Shown here in pieces: positions 10,780 through 25,300 of a stretch of DNA of 64,000 nucleotides. Source of the DNA: Psettodes erumei (taxonomy: Eukaryota; Chordata; Actinopteri; Pleuronectiformes; Psettodidae); NCBI GenBank assembly GCA_016785225.1, contig JAFBJZ010000352.1, forward strand, positions 775,556 through 839,555. The letters run 5' to 3'. A program made the translations under genes and the position numbers. Position 1 is the first letter of the stretch. Each line of letters opens with the position of its first letter. The notes under the pieces are model-generated. The model saw only the letters and a list, made by a program, of their open reading frames with translations, was not told the origin of the DNA and searched no databases.

Positions 10780-11600
10780 CATTGATACTCTTGAACATTT
10801 GGTTTCACTTGTTGCATTATTTTTAAAACTTGCGTCTGCAGAGAAACAGTCATATCTTTAGTTACACTGTACATTTCAGCTTTATTTGCAACATTTCATA
10901 ACCTTCTCAATGTTACTAACATTTACATTGACTCTTAGCTGCACTATCATGATTTAAGAATCCATCATATGAAGATTAAGATTGAAGTAGAGGTATATTC
11001 AGATTACATTTGGGTCAACAATTACTTTTAAAGGAATATGATGTAATGTGATGTGTATGTATCTTTCAATGCTCATAACATCTCAGTGACAACAGTTTTT
11101 TTCAGCTGACATTTTCACCTGTAGGGCAAGTGCATGTGCTACTAATTACACTAATGGTGAACTCCTGGAAACCAAAGCAGCTTAATGGAACTCTAAATTA
11201 AGCTGTCTGAGTATAATTTACTTTTTAGTTTTTTGAAAATGTTTAATCTTTCATTCAATTTGGAACTTCGAGGAAAAAAGGTTACCTTGATTCAAGTCCC
11301 TTTTGCTGACAGTTACATTTGCTTTTATTCCCTTGGTGAAGATGGATGAAAACTTTCTGGTATGTGCTGAAACTCTTAAGACATGAATGTATCATAATAT
11401 ATCTCATATTAACATGATACGCCAGTCTCTTCACTCCAAATACAGAGCAGCTGTTTTGATAATCACAAAGTGACAGTTATTGTTCTGAAGGCTATGTCCC
11501 CCCAAGTCAAATAAGACTTGTAAACCAATATTCTGCAAAGCGGATGAATACCTGTGTTATTGTTGGTCACCATGCAGTTTTTGCCACAATATGCACTTGT
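10780..11600. other. Intergenic stretch between facing slc25a47 and wars1 3' ends
   Basis: AT-rich, without a convincing gene or repeat family. The minus-strand AATAAA at 11324-11329 could serve as a distal wars1 signal. Confidence 0.4.
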
Positions 11601-11607
11601 AGTCCTC

Positions 11608-11950
11608 TTTATTCTTCTTTCACTCCTGAACTGATTTCAGGGTGCACTTGATGTTACAGCAGCGCTGCAAATGCAAACACTTCATGACGATAAACATGTA
11701 CATTTAACAAGCAGCATGACAATTAGCATGAAGGCGTGGGCAATGCCATTCTTAGTTTTTGACACAGAGAAGCACATCATCTCCGGCAATTTACATTTTT
11801 CCTCCCCTTGATTCAAACTTTATGAGAAAATGTCCATCTTCCCTTTACAAATTTATGTGGATTTTCAATGGCAAAAATTGATGCATTACTTGTTCTTGTA
11901 CTGAGATTAACAGCGCAATAACCCCTGAACATCTCAGATGTTCAAACAGG
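11608..11950 (-). other. wars1 3' UTR with AATAAA at 11608-11613
   Basis: The minus-strand AATAAA (plus-strand TTTATT, 11608-11613) lies about 340 nt past the wars1 stop and is a plausible polyadenylation signal. Confidence 0.5.
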
Positions 11951-14955
<3,005 letters not shown>

Positions 14956-16301
14956 CTTCTTCACACTGCCCAAGAGATAGGATCAGAATAATCACTTACC
15001 ATATGGCATAAGCAACAATTACAGGTGCTGAATAGCATCTCGATGAAGGTTCACAATATTAGTGAGACTGTGCTGTAACTCCTTCCAAAGCAGTATGAGA
15101 GGACTCCCATATGTGAACATATTACAGCTAACTGAGCTAGCGAATGAACAACTAGGCGTCTGAGTCTGACCTATTTTTAGATTTTATCTCAGCGTGACAT
15201 CGTAATGATACGGTTAGTGGAAATTATAACGAAGCAGTAGCTACATATAAGTACAAACATCATGATGTGCCGGCATTACCGTACAATACTCTTCACACAA
15301 CTGACTGACAGCTTGCATCAGCCTGAGTGAGGTAGTGTTTGGCTCAAATGCTTCCCCCGCAACCCGACTTCCTCAACAGTTCCGCTATGGATAGATAGTG
15401 GGGGGAAAAACCCAGAACGCCGCTCCAGTTGCTGCGTTAGACCGTTATATGAGTAAAAATGCCTCATTCATTTCGTGATTAATTTGACACGGCACCAAAA
15501 GTCTAAATTCCATACAAGTAAACAAATATACGACATGGGTCGGAAGAGAGGGACGGCCACTGTGTTCCTACCGGCTCCTTTCAAAATAAAAGTTTTACGC
15601 GTGTAATGAGTCTGATATGAATGGACAAATCGAAGCATCGCTTTTGTGCTGAAACGTTGCTTTCTACTCAACTAGCATTGCGGGATGTTGGTGCTAGGTG
15701 CGTGCCTGTTCACACTCGGAAGTCGGATGTATTGATGTTTTTTTGTACCAGACACGCTGGTAAAACGGGTAACAGAAGATTCACCGGACAGATTATCTTT
15801 GTGTTCAGCCTATTTCAGGCTCTGAGTCAGAGATTCAGCTAATTTGGCTGTATTGGTAGCACTTAAGACACTAACCTAACGTATTAGACGTATCGTTGAT
15901 CTGTGGGTTAACTTTTGTAGTGAGTATCCATCCTGTGCGTTTTAAGTCAAGTGACGTTAACAACCAACGTGGCGGTGACTGCAAGAGTGTGCCCACCTTG
16001 TCTAAAGCTAGCTGTTTGCTCTCTGTCTGTTTTGGATGGTACGTGGAAGTGACTGCTAGACGTTTCACCTCGCTAGTGTAAATAAATTGCCAACAAAATA
16101 TGTTGTAAATTTGGGATTATACTGCCCGGGCAAATGATTTTACCAAGTCAACAAGTATACTTAAAAGTGCCAAGTGACTTTGCTACATTAAGAAGCAAGC
16201 ATCCAAGTAACCACTAGATGTCACCCTTGGGTATCTAATGGAATAACTGTAGTAATAACCGCCCTCTTGCCCCTTTTATTTTTAGTCAGAGTCAGGTGAA
16301 G
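14956..16301. promoter_or_regulatory. Shared upstream region of divergent wars1 (-) and wdr25 (+)
   Basis: About 1.3 kb separates the start codons. The wars1 5' UTR exon starts after an acceptor near 14966. The wdr25 start codon exon begins after TTTTTAG at 16285, with 16 nt of 5' UTR before the ATG, so both genes have non-coding first exons inside this stretch. ETS-like GGAAG/CTTCC cores occur near 15368 and 15718. I found no clear interferon response element of the kind known upstream of mammalian WARS1, but a matrix search would be needed. No coding gene is convincing here. Confidence 0.5.
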
Positions 16302-19300
16302 ATGTCTTTATTAGTGGCCTATGACGATTCAGAGTCAGAGGATGAACCTCTGGATAAAGTCGAGTTGGGAGCATCAACTTTTGTCCAAACTGGACCTTAT
16401 GAACAGAACCAAGAAGTAATGGTGCGTAATAGCTCAAAGGTCACACCCAGTCCTCAAAGTTTGACCCCTGACCAGACAGTGTTGGAGCATCTTGGAAATA
16501 TCCCAGAAAGAAGCAGTTCCTCATTAAACCCTCGTTCACAGCCACAGAGCTGCTTTGATGGGGAGATAAAACATTGCTATAACAGAGCAACACAAGATCA
16601 ACATTTTAGAGATACAACAGATCCTGTGAGTTTAACTGGGACTCAGGGGAAGATCTCATCACTGCAGGCTGTTTTTCACACGCCACAAAGTTTTGGTGCT
16701 GGACTGAACCCAACAAAAAGACACTGCAGTGCCCCGTCTGGTATCAGACCATACATTCCCAAGAGACAGAGACTTGCCACTTCAGTGGAGACAGTGGACC
16801 CACAGCATCCAGCAGAGCAAATTCCAGGGAATCGGACGAGGGAAAGCCAAATTCTCTCAGATGTGTCGGCAAGAGTGAAGCCATATCTTGCTGACAAGCC
16901 CGGGACAGCAGGTATCCCGAGGAGGCCTCTGATGAGCCTGAGGGGCCACCAGGGCCCTGTCAACACAGTGCAGTGGTGCCCTGTGCCTAATCTCAGCCAT
17001 CTCCTGCTGTCTGCCTCCATGGACAAGACTTTCAAGGTAAAGACAGCTAAAATAAACTTATCACTGTCACTTAAATGATACTTAGCCTAGGAGGCCAGAA
17101 AAACAGTCAACAGTCACTCACTTGATTCTTAATTTATTCAAACTGGCCTATGCAATTCAGGTTTTGCTTTCATTCGGATATTTAGTTTTCTGTCTGTGTA
17201 TATATATGTGGTGGTCTGGAACACAAACATCCATTCAACCGTATAGTATCAGGGTCGGCCAAGTGCATCATGAAGGTCTAATGGATAATCACTTTACCTG
17301 TTGTTCAGTGTAACTGGCACAGTGTTACAGGCCGAGAGATAATATCTGCCCTGCTGCCTCAATTTATAAATTCACCATAAACCATTTTCCTTAGAATCCT
17401 ATCTGTCACTGTCAGTTGGAATGTATGTCAGGACCCATGGGACTTTGTATTTTTCCCTCTCTCCCTCTCCATCGCTCTCTTTCTCATTCCCCCTCCCCCT
17501 CTTTTATTTCTGTATTTCACACCAAGAAACAATCCCTAATTTGCCTATACCGTAAAGGTCAAGCAATGCAGGTGTGTGCCAGTGACTAAATATTTCTATT
17601 CGAGTACGAAATCACCTACCCCACCGCTATCCTAAGAGGACTTTGAATAATTAATACTTTAAATATGCATGAGATCGTTTGCATAATACTACAAGTGCAG
17701 CAGGATGGTACCCACCTCTTCTGGCACCTGGAAAGGGCTGTTTGGAACAGATGGTGCATACTTGCAGAGAAGAGGAAGAAAAGACTTGGTTGTTTGTATG
17801 CCAGGATTTTTCTGAGACCAGGCGATAGAGGAGCATGTGATATACGCTTACTTGTCTTTTTGCTCCTTTTGAATAAGAAGAGGGTTTTCAACAGGTATTT
17901 ATTATCAGACATGATTTTGATCAGAATCGCAGGAAGCTGACATGGGTGTAAACATTTTATTCTGAGCAAAGATTCATTATGATCTTGATTCAATCCTCAA
18001 ACCTTATTATTCAGGCAATAAAATGTTTTTAAAACACACAGGAGTTCATTGAAAATAATGTTATTTTAAAATAGCAATATTAATGATATTTCAGCTAAAT
18101 AATAAAAAGTAAAGTGATCAGATTTTTCTATATAAAGGGTATCTTGTTCTCTGCTATCACTGCTTGACTTCAATAGAAGAGAATGGGAGGTGCTCCTCTT
18201 CGTGGTGATAGGAGTTATTTATTTAATGATATTTTAAAAATACCCTGCCTTATAATAACTGTATGTTACGGATATAGAAAATATTTATCTGTAATTGGAT
18301 GGCAACAATTTCTTAACATTACATAAAACGACACCTCAAACGCAGTTTATCCACTGTTGTAAATTAGGATGCAAAATACACTACAGTAAAGTGCAGGTAA
18401 CTATAGCAACAGTGCTGCAGCTTCTCACTGTGCTTATTAGTTAACTCTCACTCATAAAACCTAACCATGGATTATTCTAAGTATATACTTTGAAAAAATG
18501 TGGGGTTGCATCTAACAAGTAATTATCTTTATTGATTATTTGTAGATGCATTGAATTACTGCTGCAGCCTTAGGGCTGCAGCCAGTGATTATTTTAAATT
18601 AATTAATTCTTCAGGTCAATATGAAGATTACATTCTTAGTCAGTAAATTTAAAATCAAATATCCGTCACAATTTCTCAGAGACATGTCACATAATGACAT
18701 GTTCAGATAGCTAAAAGCTAAAGAAATTTACAATTATGTAAATGTTGTAATGAAAGAAAATAATTCATTGAGTAACAAAGTAGCTGCTGATGAATTTTTA
18801 TCAATCCGCTTATGGTTTCAGCTCTAGTCTTACTGCCTGTGTTGTTGTCCTATAGTCCAAAACTCAAAGGATATTCAGTGGACAATAGACAAACAAAAGC
18901 AGCAAATCCCTCACAAATGAAGAATAGGGGAATTTTCATTTTGGCAGCGTTCCATTTTAGTTTGGGCAGCGGCTATGGTACAAGCACAATAACACACCCT
19001 GGAGTATCCGGGTATAGAAAGATCCTTTTCAGTTGTGAACGTGTGGCGTTGTTTACTTTCTTGTATCATGGCATGTACTGTATTATGGCTTGACATACAT
19101 TATTGCTATCTCACTGACATGCTTTACAGCGGTATTGATTTGGACGGTAGGCATACTCTTAGTCCGAACACTTTCCTCACTCACACCCTTCGTGCTTCCG
19201 CCGCCTCCTCCTCCTCCATCCTTTCTGTCGGTTCCTCAGAGCTCGAGTCAGACCATTATTATTCCAGCCCGTTTTGCAGCTGTTGTCGCCATGGCTACGG

Positions 19301-22300
19301 CAGGTGTAAGGCAGCGTTTTTTAAGTTGATAACACGAATACCAATTTGGTTTTAATTACCAAGAGTCATTGAGGAAGCAGATTACCCCAATGAGTCATCT
19401 GCGAGGATCCGCTCTCCGTGTCTGTTAAGTGGCCGGTGAAATGAAGGGGGATGCAAATAAACAAGCGCCCGTTTTCACCCGTGCACTGATCTCCCATTGT
19501 GCGGAATGCAATCGCGTGTGCATTGGATGTTGGTGTTATGGTTCATATCATTAATGATAAAGATGGAGCTTAAGTCTGTGTTTAATGGAATGTTTTGCGA
19601 GGCTGCTGTGACTAGATCACATCATCGGATGCTGCTCAAACAGATTTTCATGTCACCTTGAGATGGCAGTGTTTCCCTAAATCTAAGATCATACAGAGAG
19701 GAATATGCTTTTGCTCAATGAGTGGAAACAGTCTTAATTGACGCATCTCTTCAGTATTTTGCTTTTTTGCGATCAAAAGTGTGACTCTTTGTTACTGTCC
19801 GTCACTTGTTTTTCCACATTCTGTTTGTTAAACTTGTGCCTGCTGGATCTGATATGTCACCCCCACCACCACCACCACCACCAGCGTCCATCTCTCTTCC
19901 CCCATCTGGCTGTCTGTCTCCTGTGGGGGCTGTGGCACAGTGCTTCTCAGTGTGTCTCGTATGCTGTGTGGAGGAATCGTCTTTAATAATGAAACACAGA
20001 GAGAGGCAGGGGGGATCTGCAGCACAGATATTCAAAGTTCCTCTGTGGCCCTGGAAATGCCAGGGAGGCGAAAAATACTTAATCATTAGTGTAATACCTT
20101 ACCTCAGTGGGCACCAGACCAGACCACCCACTGGATTTCAGGGACAGACATTTGTCTTTTGATGTGCATGTCTTTATTTCACCAGCATCTGAACATGGCA
20201 TGATTTTTTGCAAAAATGCAGCACCTGTGACTAAAAATCAAGCCATCATCAACAACAGAACAATCTGGCATATTAATGCCTCATAAATCAGTCTGTTTTT
20301 TTAAGGCCCCTTTTTGCGCTTTATTCACACCATGATATTACATTTCAAACAAGCAAAGCTGCAGCAGGTTGTTTTTTTTCTGCCGCTCTGCCTCTAATCA
20401 GAGGAACATCCAAACAATACAAAACCATTAAAGCCATTACACCCCACAGGGAATGGATTTATGAGCACACTCAAAGGTAATCAGTTAAAATAATTAATCA
20501 CAAAGGTTGTTTTTTTGATTTTATATGCTGCAAATGAACCTGATTTGTATACGTTTTATGCCAATTTCTCCAGCGGCACTTTGCCGAGTAATTTGTTTTT
20601 GTGTCATCCCAGTAACATTTGGGTGAGGAAGGCTTAGATTACATCTAACTTTTCAGCTTGGAGATGGAGACACACCGCAGTCTCCAGTTCTCACTTACAC
20701 AGAAAAGATTTTCAGTGAAGGAGGACACCTTGGACGCATCGTTTGTAAAAAAAAAAAAAAAAAAAGCATGGCGAAGAAATTTTCTTTTTTCATGCCGGCG
20801 AGCGGCGGCCGCGGACTCTGACCTGCGGCGTTCGATTCTCGGTAAACTACCTTGAAAACTCCAAAGCAAGCCGGTCCTTTCTTCTTGTTTATGCCACGGG
20901 AAGCACAAGCCTCTCAATGCCGTCTGATGTCTCCTCTTTGCCATGTTGTTACATCAGGTGTGTTTTCTCAGCGTCAGTGTTGCCCTTTAGCACACCTGCA
21001 GCACTTTTTTTTTTCTGTCACAGCACCCCTTTCCCCCCACTCTTAATTAGCGCACTACAAAGACTAACAACACATTATTTACACAATCTTTTCTGGATTT
21101 GACAATCCATCATTCGGTGACAGCGGTTCCTTTCATCTGAAGCTGTGTGAACACGCTGTGTGTTTCATGCAGAGCGGTGAAAGCTTTCATCCGCAACTAT
21201 TTGAGCTTGTACACAGTCGGTGAAAGAAACAATGACTTTGTTGCCTCAGTCAAAACCTATTTGTGAGTTTGGCTTGATGCGATGTGCCCGTGTCTGGCAG
21301 GTGTGGGATGGAGCGGAGAGCGGGCGATGCCTCGGGGTTTACACCTGTCATTCGGGAGCCGTGCGCTGCGCCTGCTGGACCCCCTGCGGGCGACACCTTC
21401 TCACCGGCTCATTTGACAACACGGCTGCGATCACAGACATGGAGACAGGTGAGCGGCAACACTCCTTCCTGCGGGGCCCGAGGAACACGGCCTCACGTGG
21501 CAAAGCACTGGATCTCCGTTCTGAAATGTGTCTCTGTGAGTTTGCATCTAACTGAACTCAACATCACATGCAATTTTGCACGTGTCTACAGTGGAGTGCT
21601 TCTCACCTGCGGTTAGGTCCAATAAAACCAGAACAACCGGGGTGTGCCTTCATGGTTTCCTCACATATTGAAGGAGTTAATGTCAAAAATCCTCACATTT
21701 ACTTAATTGAAACTCGGTTTGAGCTGCTTTTCATCAAACATTTTTGTTTCTCCAAGCATACTTCTGCTGTTGTGGGAAAAAACAAAACCTCTTGGCAAAT
21801 TTACTTCCTGCAAATTTAATGTTAGTATAGTAATTTATGTTTGGAGTGTCTTTTAAATTGCCTTGGGTCCCAAAACCTGTTAAAAGCCCATCATATAAAT
21901 TGCCAGGCTTTCGCTCCCGCTCTTTCTCTCTCCGAGTAGTTGTGACCCATTTCAGGCGCCACCACCTTTGCAGTCTGCATTTCTATAGTGAATACATCCC
22001 AGCTGGTCAACTGTCCCCCTCCAAATGTAGCCAAGAAGTGATTGCCTCTTTTCTTAAAATTTAAATGAAATGGCCCATTTCCCAAAATCCACTGTTGCTC
22101 AGATGCTTTTTAAACTCTGTGTTTGAATACATCTTCCTTTATGTTTTATTCCTTATGGATCCTTGAAACTAAGTTCTGTGGAGGCTACATGTCTGCCTCA
22201 GTGGAGATGGCCCCTAAAAATGGGACACATCTCTCTCCCCTGGTATCTCATGATGACAAACAGTACATACTTAAAAAAAAACAAAAAAAACAAGCATTCT

Positions 22301-25300
22301 TACTTTCTGAAAAACCTTTATTTTGAAGACACTTTTGCCTCCACTTTGAGCCAAATCCACAGGCTCATTATGTTTGTGTGATCCTGCACAGCTTTTTCAA
22401 GGTGACACAGAAGAAATCAATAATCTGCTCGGCAATAGAAATGCTTGTTTCGTGGCAAAAGTGAACGAGCTTGGCAGAGAGGATGGGAACAACTTGTAAG
22501 ACGAGCAGGTAGACTGACGTGAACTAATTTCTTTCTTCTGGGGCCATTTTCAAATTTGTCAACACCTGAAATAAACCAAAACATCAGTGTTGTAAGAATT
22601 TATAGAAAAACTTGGATTGAAGCATCACCTTGCTTTTATTTGTCCCCTCTGCCATCATGTAATGGTGTTTATACATATAAAGAGAGGCTCAACAGAATGA
22701 GCTAACATACAATAGACATTGTTTTGAAGCCCTGTGGCATCTGCATCTCCAGGGTCAACGCATCGCTGTGATGACTTGCTGCCGTTTGCACTTCCCCTCT
22801 CAGCATGTGTGTCAATACTGCCAATAGAGCCTACGGATAATAGCTTGGCCAGCCCATTAAACACACAGGCAGCTCCAGGAAGGGGATCAATAATGGATAC
22901 ATCACCACAGGAGCAGCCATCATGACCTTATACTGGAACGTCACCTACCACAACCATAAACAAGCATTATATTTATTTCAGTCTTATAGTTTTGATAGCC
23001 ACCAGTGCCTTGCTCAGCACTGCAGGATGTCTGGTTCAAACTAAATGCTTTGTAGTAACATCCAACATCCAGAGAGCCCTCACACATCAACCCTACAACA
23101 GCCTTCCTTTTCTATGGTATTTTATTATTCTTATTCATAGTCCTACTACTGTTATTGCTTGGTTTCTTTGCAATGACATTTGAAACGGCATTGTTTCTGA
23201 GGATGGGGCTCTGCAGATGTGTGCTGGCAGGACAGAACAAAAAGCATACATTCCTGCGGTGGCGTGAGATGAAGAAAATCCAATTTAGTTGCATATTAAA
23301 ATGGGAGTTGGGAATTTCAGCCCAGTTTCCGCTCGGTCGTAGCACAATTTAATGTGGCGGAGCTAAGACTAAGGCGCTGCCACTTTAAAACCAATCATAC
23401 TCAATCATACAAAGAAGACCAGGGCCAAGCCGCATGCATAATTTGGCCCCGTGATCATTTAAATACAGACTGGCATAATTGTGGTTCTCATCACAACGTG
23501 GTAAGCTACGACTCCCCTTTTTGCAGAGGATTTATGTTTTCTGACACATATGTAAGGGCTACATCAAGGTGTTGGCATAATTGTGACAGGGCGTATTTGA
23601 AAAGTTAATGACTCTCCCAACATTCCCACAGCATGTGCATTAACAGTATCTCTACCGAGAGTGACTTGACACCCAGGGAGCTGAGTGTTTGTCATGTCAG
23701 CCTGTAGTCCGGATTAATTTGATCTTTACACTCTTCACTGTGACGCAGAGCCCCTCGGTTCTAACAAGGAAGCCAGCTGGGCCTTTTCTGTTAAACTGAG
23801 CTCCCTTTGGCGAGGTGCGCAGGCCCTTTAAGGGTCAGTAAGTGTCCTGTAGGACGCCCGACCCCTTATTTCACCACAGTATGCTTAACCAAATGCTACA
23901 TCATTCAGTATGTTTGTGGACGGATGGAATTATAGGACAGCCTATGCATTCAGAAGAGTGCGTGGAGCCACTTTCCTCAGCCGTCTTTGCAGTTGTTCCT
24001 GTGTCCAATTTAATTTGTACAATCTTATATTCACTCCCAGTGGGCCACAGGCAGCCTGTCACAGCTGAATAGCAATAGTAGAGGGAGAGGTGGATGTAGG
24101 GAGGGAGAGCAGGTTAAGAGGCATAATGCGGAGAGAGAAAGGGAGAGTGGAGCAAGAATGCAAGAGAAAGAAATCAAAAGAGGCAGAATAAATTCAGAGA
24201 AAGAGAAACCGAGAGAACAGGAGCCGGGGAGTGGAATAAATGAATTTCATCTGGAGGGCATTAGTGCGAAGTGACAGCTGTTGTCCAGTGCTTTCACAGC
24301 TGTCCTTGGAAGAGCTGATTGGTGGAGGTTTGCGTAGGAAAATAAGCCCACATACCCACAGGCTGCCACAGGTTGATGTGTCAGATCATGCATGTGCATG
24401 CAGGACTCGAGTCTTCTGTCCAAATCCCTCCGGGCGCTGGCAGAAAGGAGATGGTCTTTGCTTTCCAAAAAGATAGTGCCAGTACTGGAGAGGGCCTGTG
24501 CGTTGCCCTTCCACCTCACTTTGGCTTTGCAGAATCATTTATTGAATATAGCTGAAGGCTTCAACAGTAGTTTGGCTACAAGATGGAGTTTCACTTCATT
24601 GCAGTGCATTGCTTGTAAAGATGAGCTGCACATGGCAACAGTGCAAGGGCAAAAGAATGAGTCACACCAAGTCCAGGATCATTTCACAGAGAAGCTGTTT
24701 TAAAACATATCAGGTTATATCTGAGCTCCCGTGCTTTCCATGTGAGAAGTGCTCATACAGCAGCATGTTTTCCTGAATGAATGAATGCATTTTCATTTCA
24801 TTTTGAATATGTCCTTCTGGCTGTGTAAACACAGGAGCCTTAAGCGTTGCAGTCCAGGAGACAATGCGTGCAGAGGCAGCGCACACAGAAGCATTTACTC
24901 CAAACGCCAGCGGCGAGCGGCAATCTGTGTTATGACCCACTTTGGAAGATTTGTTTTACTCCGGGCACCTTTGTTGACACAGAGTTTACTCAGTTACCTG
25001 TATGTGACTTTTGACTTTTGTTTTAAAAATGTCTGAATTGACTGGTTCAGTTATATCTTACATTAGTGCTAGTCATCGACAGCAGTGTCATGGTTTGTAA
25101 CTGTGTGTGCTTTGCTTCTGTGCTGGTACGGTTTCAAAGCTTTCAACTTTAAGTAGGATGTGTTCCCAGAAGTCTATGCGTGCGGTGTTTTTGAGCTGCT
25201 GAATACTACACTTTGAATTAGATTTTTACTTTTTGATTATCTGGCCTCCCTACTCCCGCCAGGAATTCCACTTTAACACCCCAGCGAATATTTAGCACAG

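Larger units (their letters stand above)
17037..21300 (+). other. wdr25 long intron after the first coding exon
   Basis: It contains a degenerate terminal-inverted-repeat element (18571-18826), a (CCA)n tract near 19861-19882 and a 19-nt A-run at 20747-20765. Parts of 19330-19640 and 20260-20600 are low-repeat sequence with homeodomain/POU-like cores (for example ATGCAAATAAACAAG near 19452), suggesting regulatory DNA. Poly-Pro reading frames near 19860 are a product of the CCA repeat. No extra exon is evident. Confidence 0.5.

Noticed and set aside
16302..17036. Alternative idea that this exon encodes a retrogene
   Set aside because: It continues in phase into five further exons of wdr25.
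17616..17993. 125-residue minus-strand frame in wdr25 intron 1
   Set aside because: No homology recognised, no splice context; expected by chance in 64 kb.
19806..20162. 118-residue frame with a poly-Pro stretch
   Set aside because: Driven by the (CCA)n repeat; no splice or homology support; inside a wdr25 intron.
20747..20855. Processed pseudogene ending in the A-run
   Set aside because: No recognisable gene body lies upstream of the A-run on either strand and no flanking duplication is apparent.
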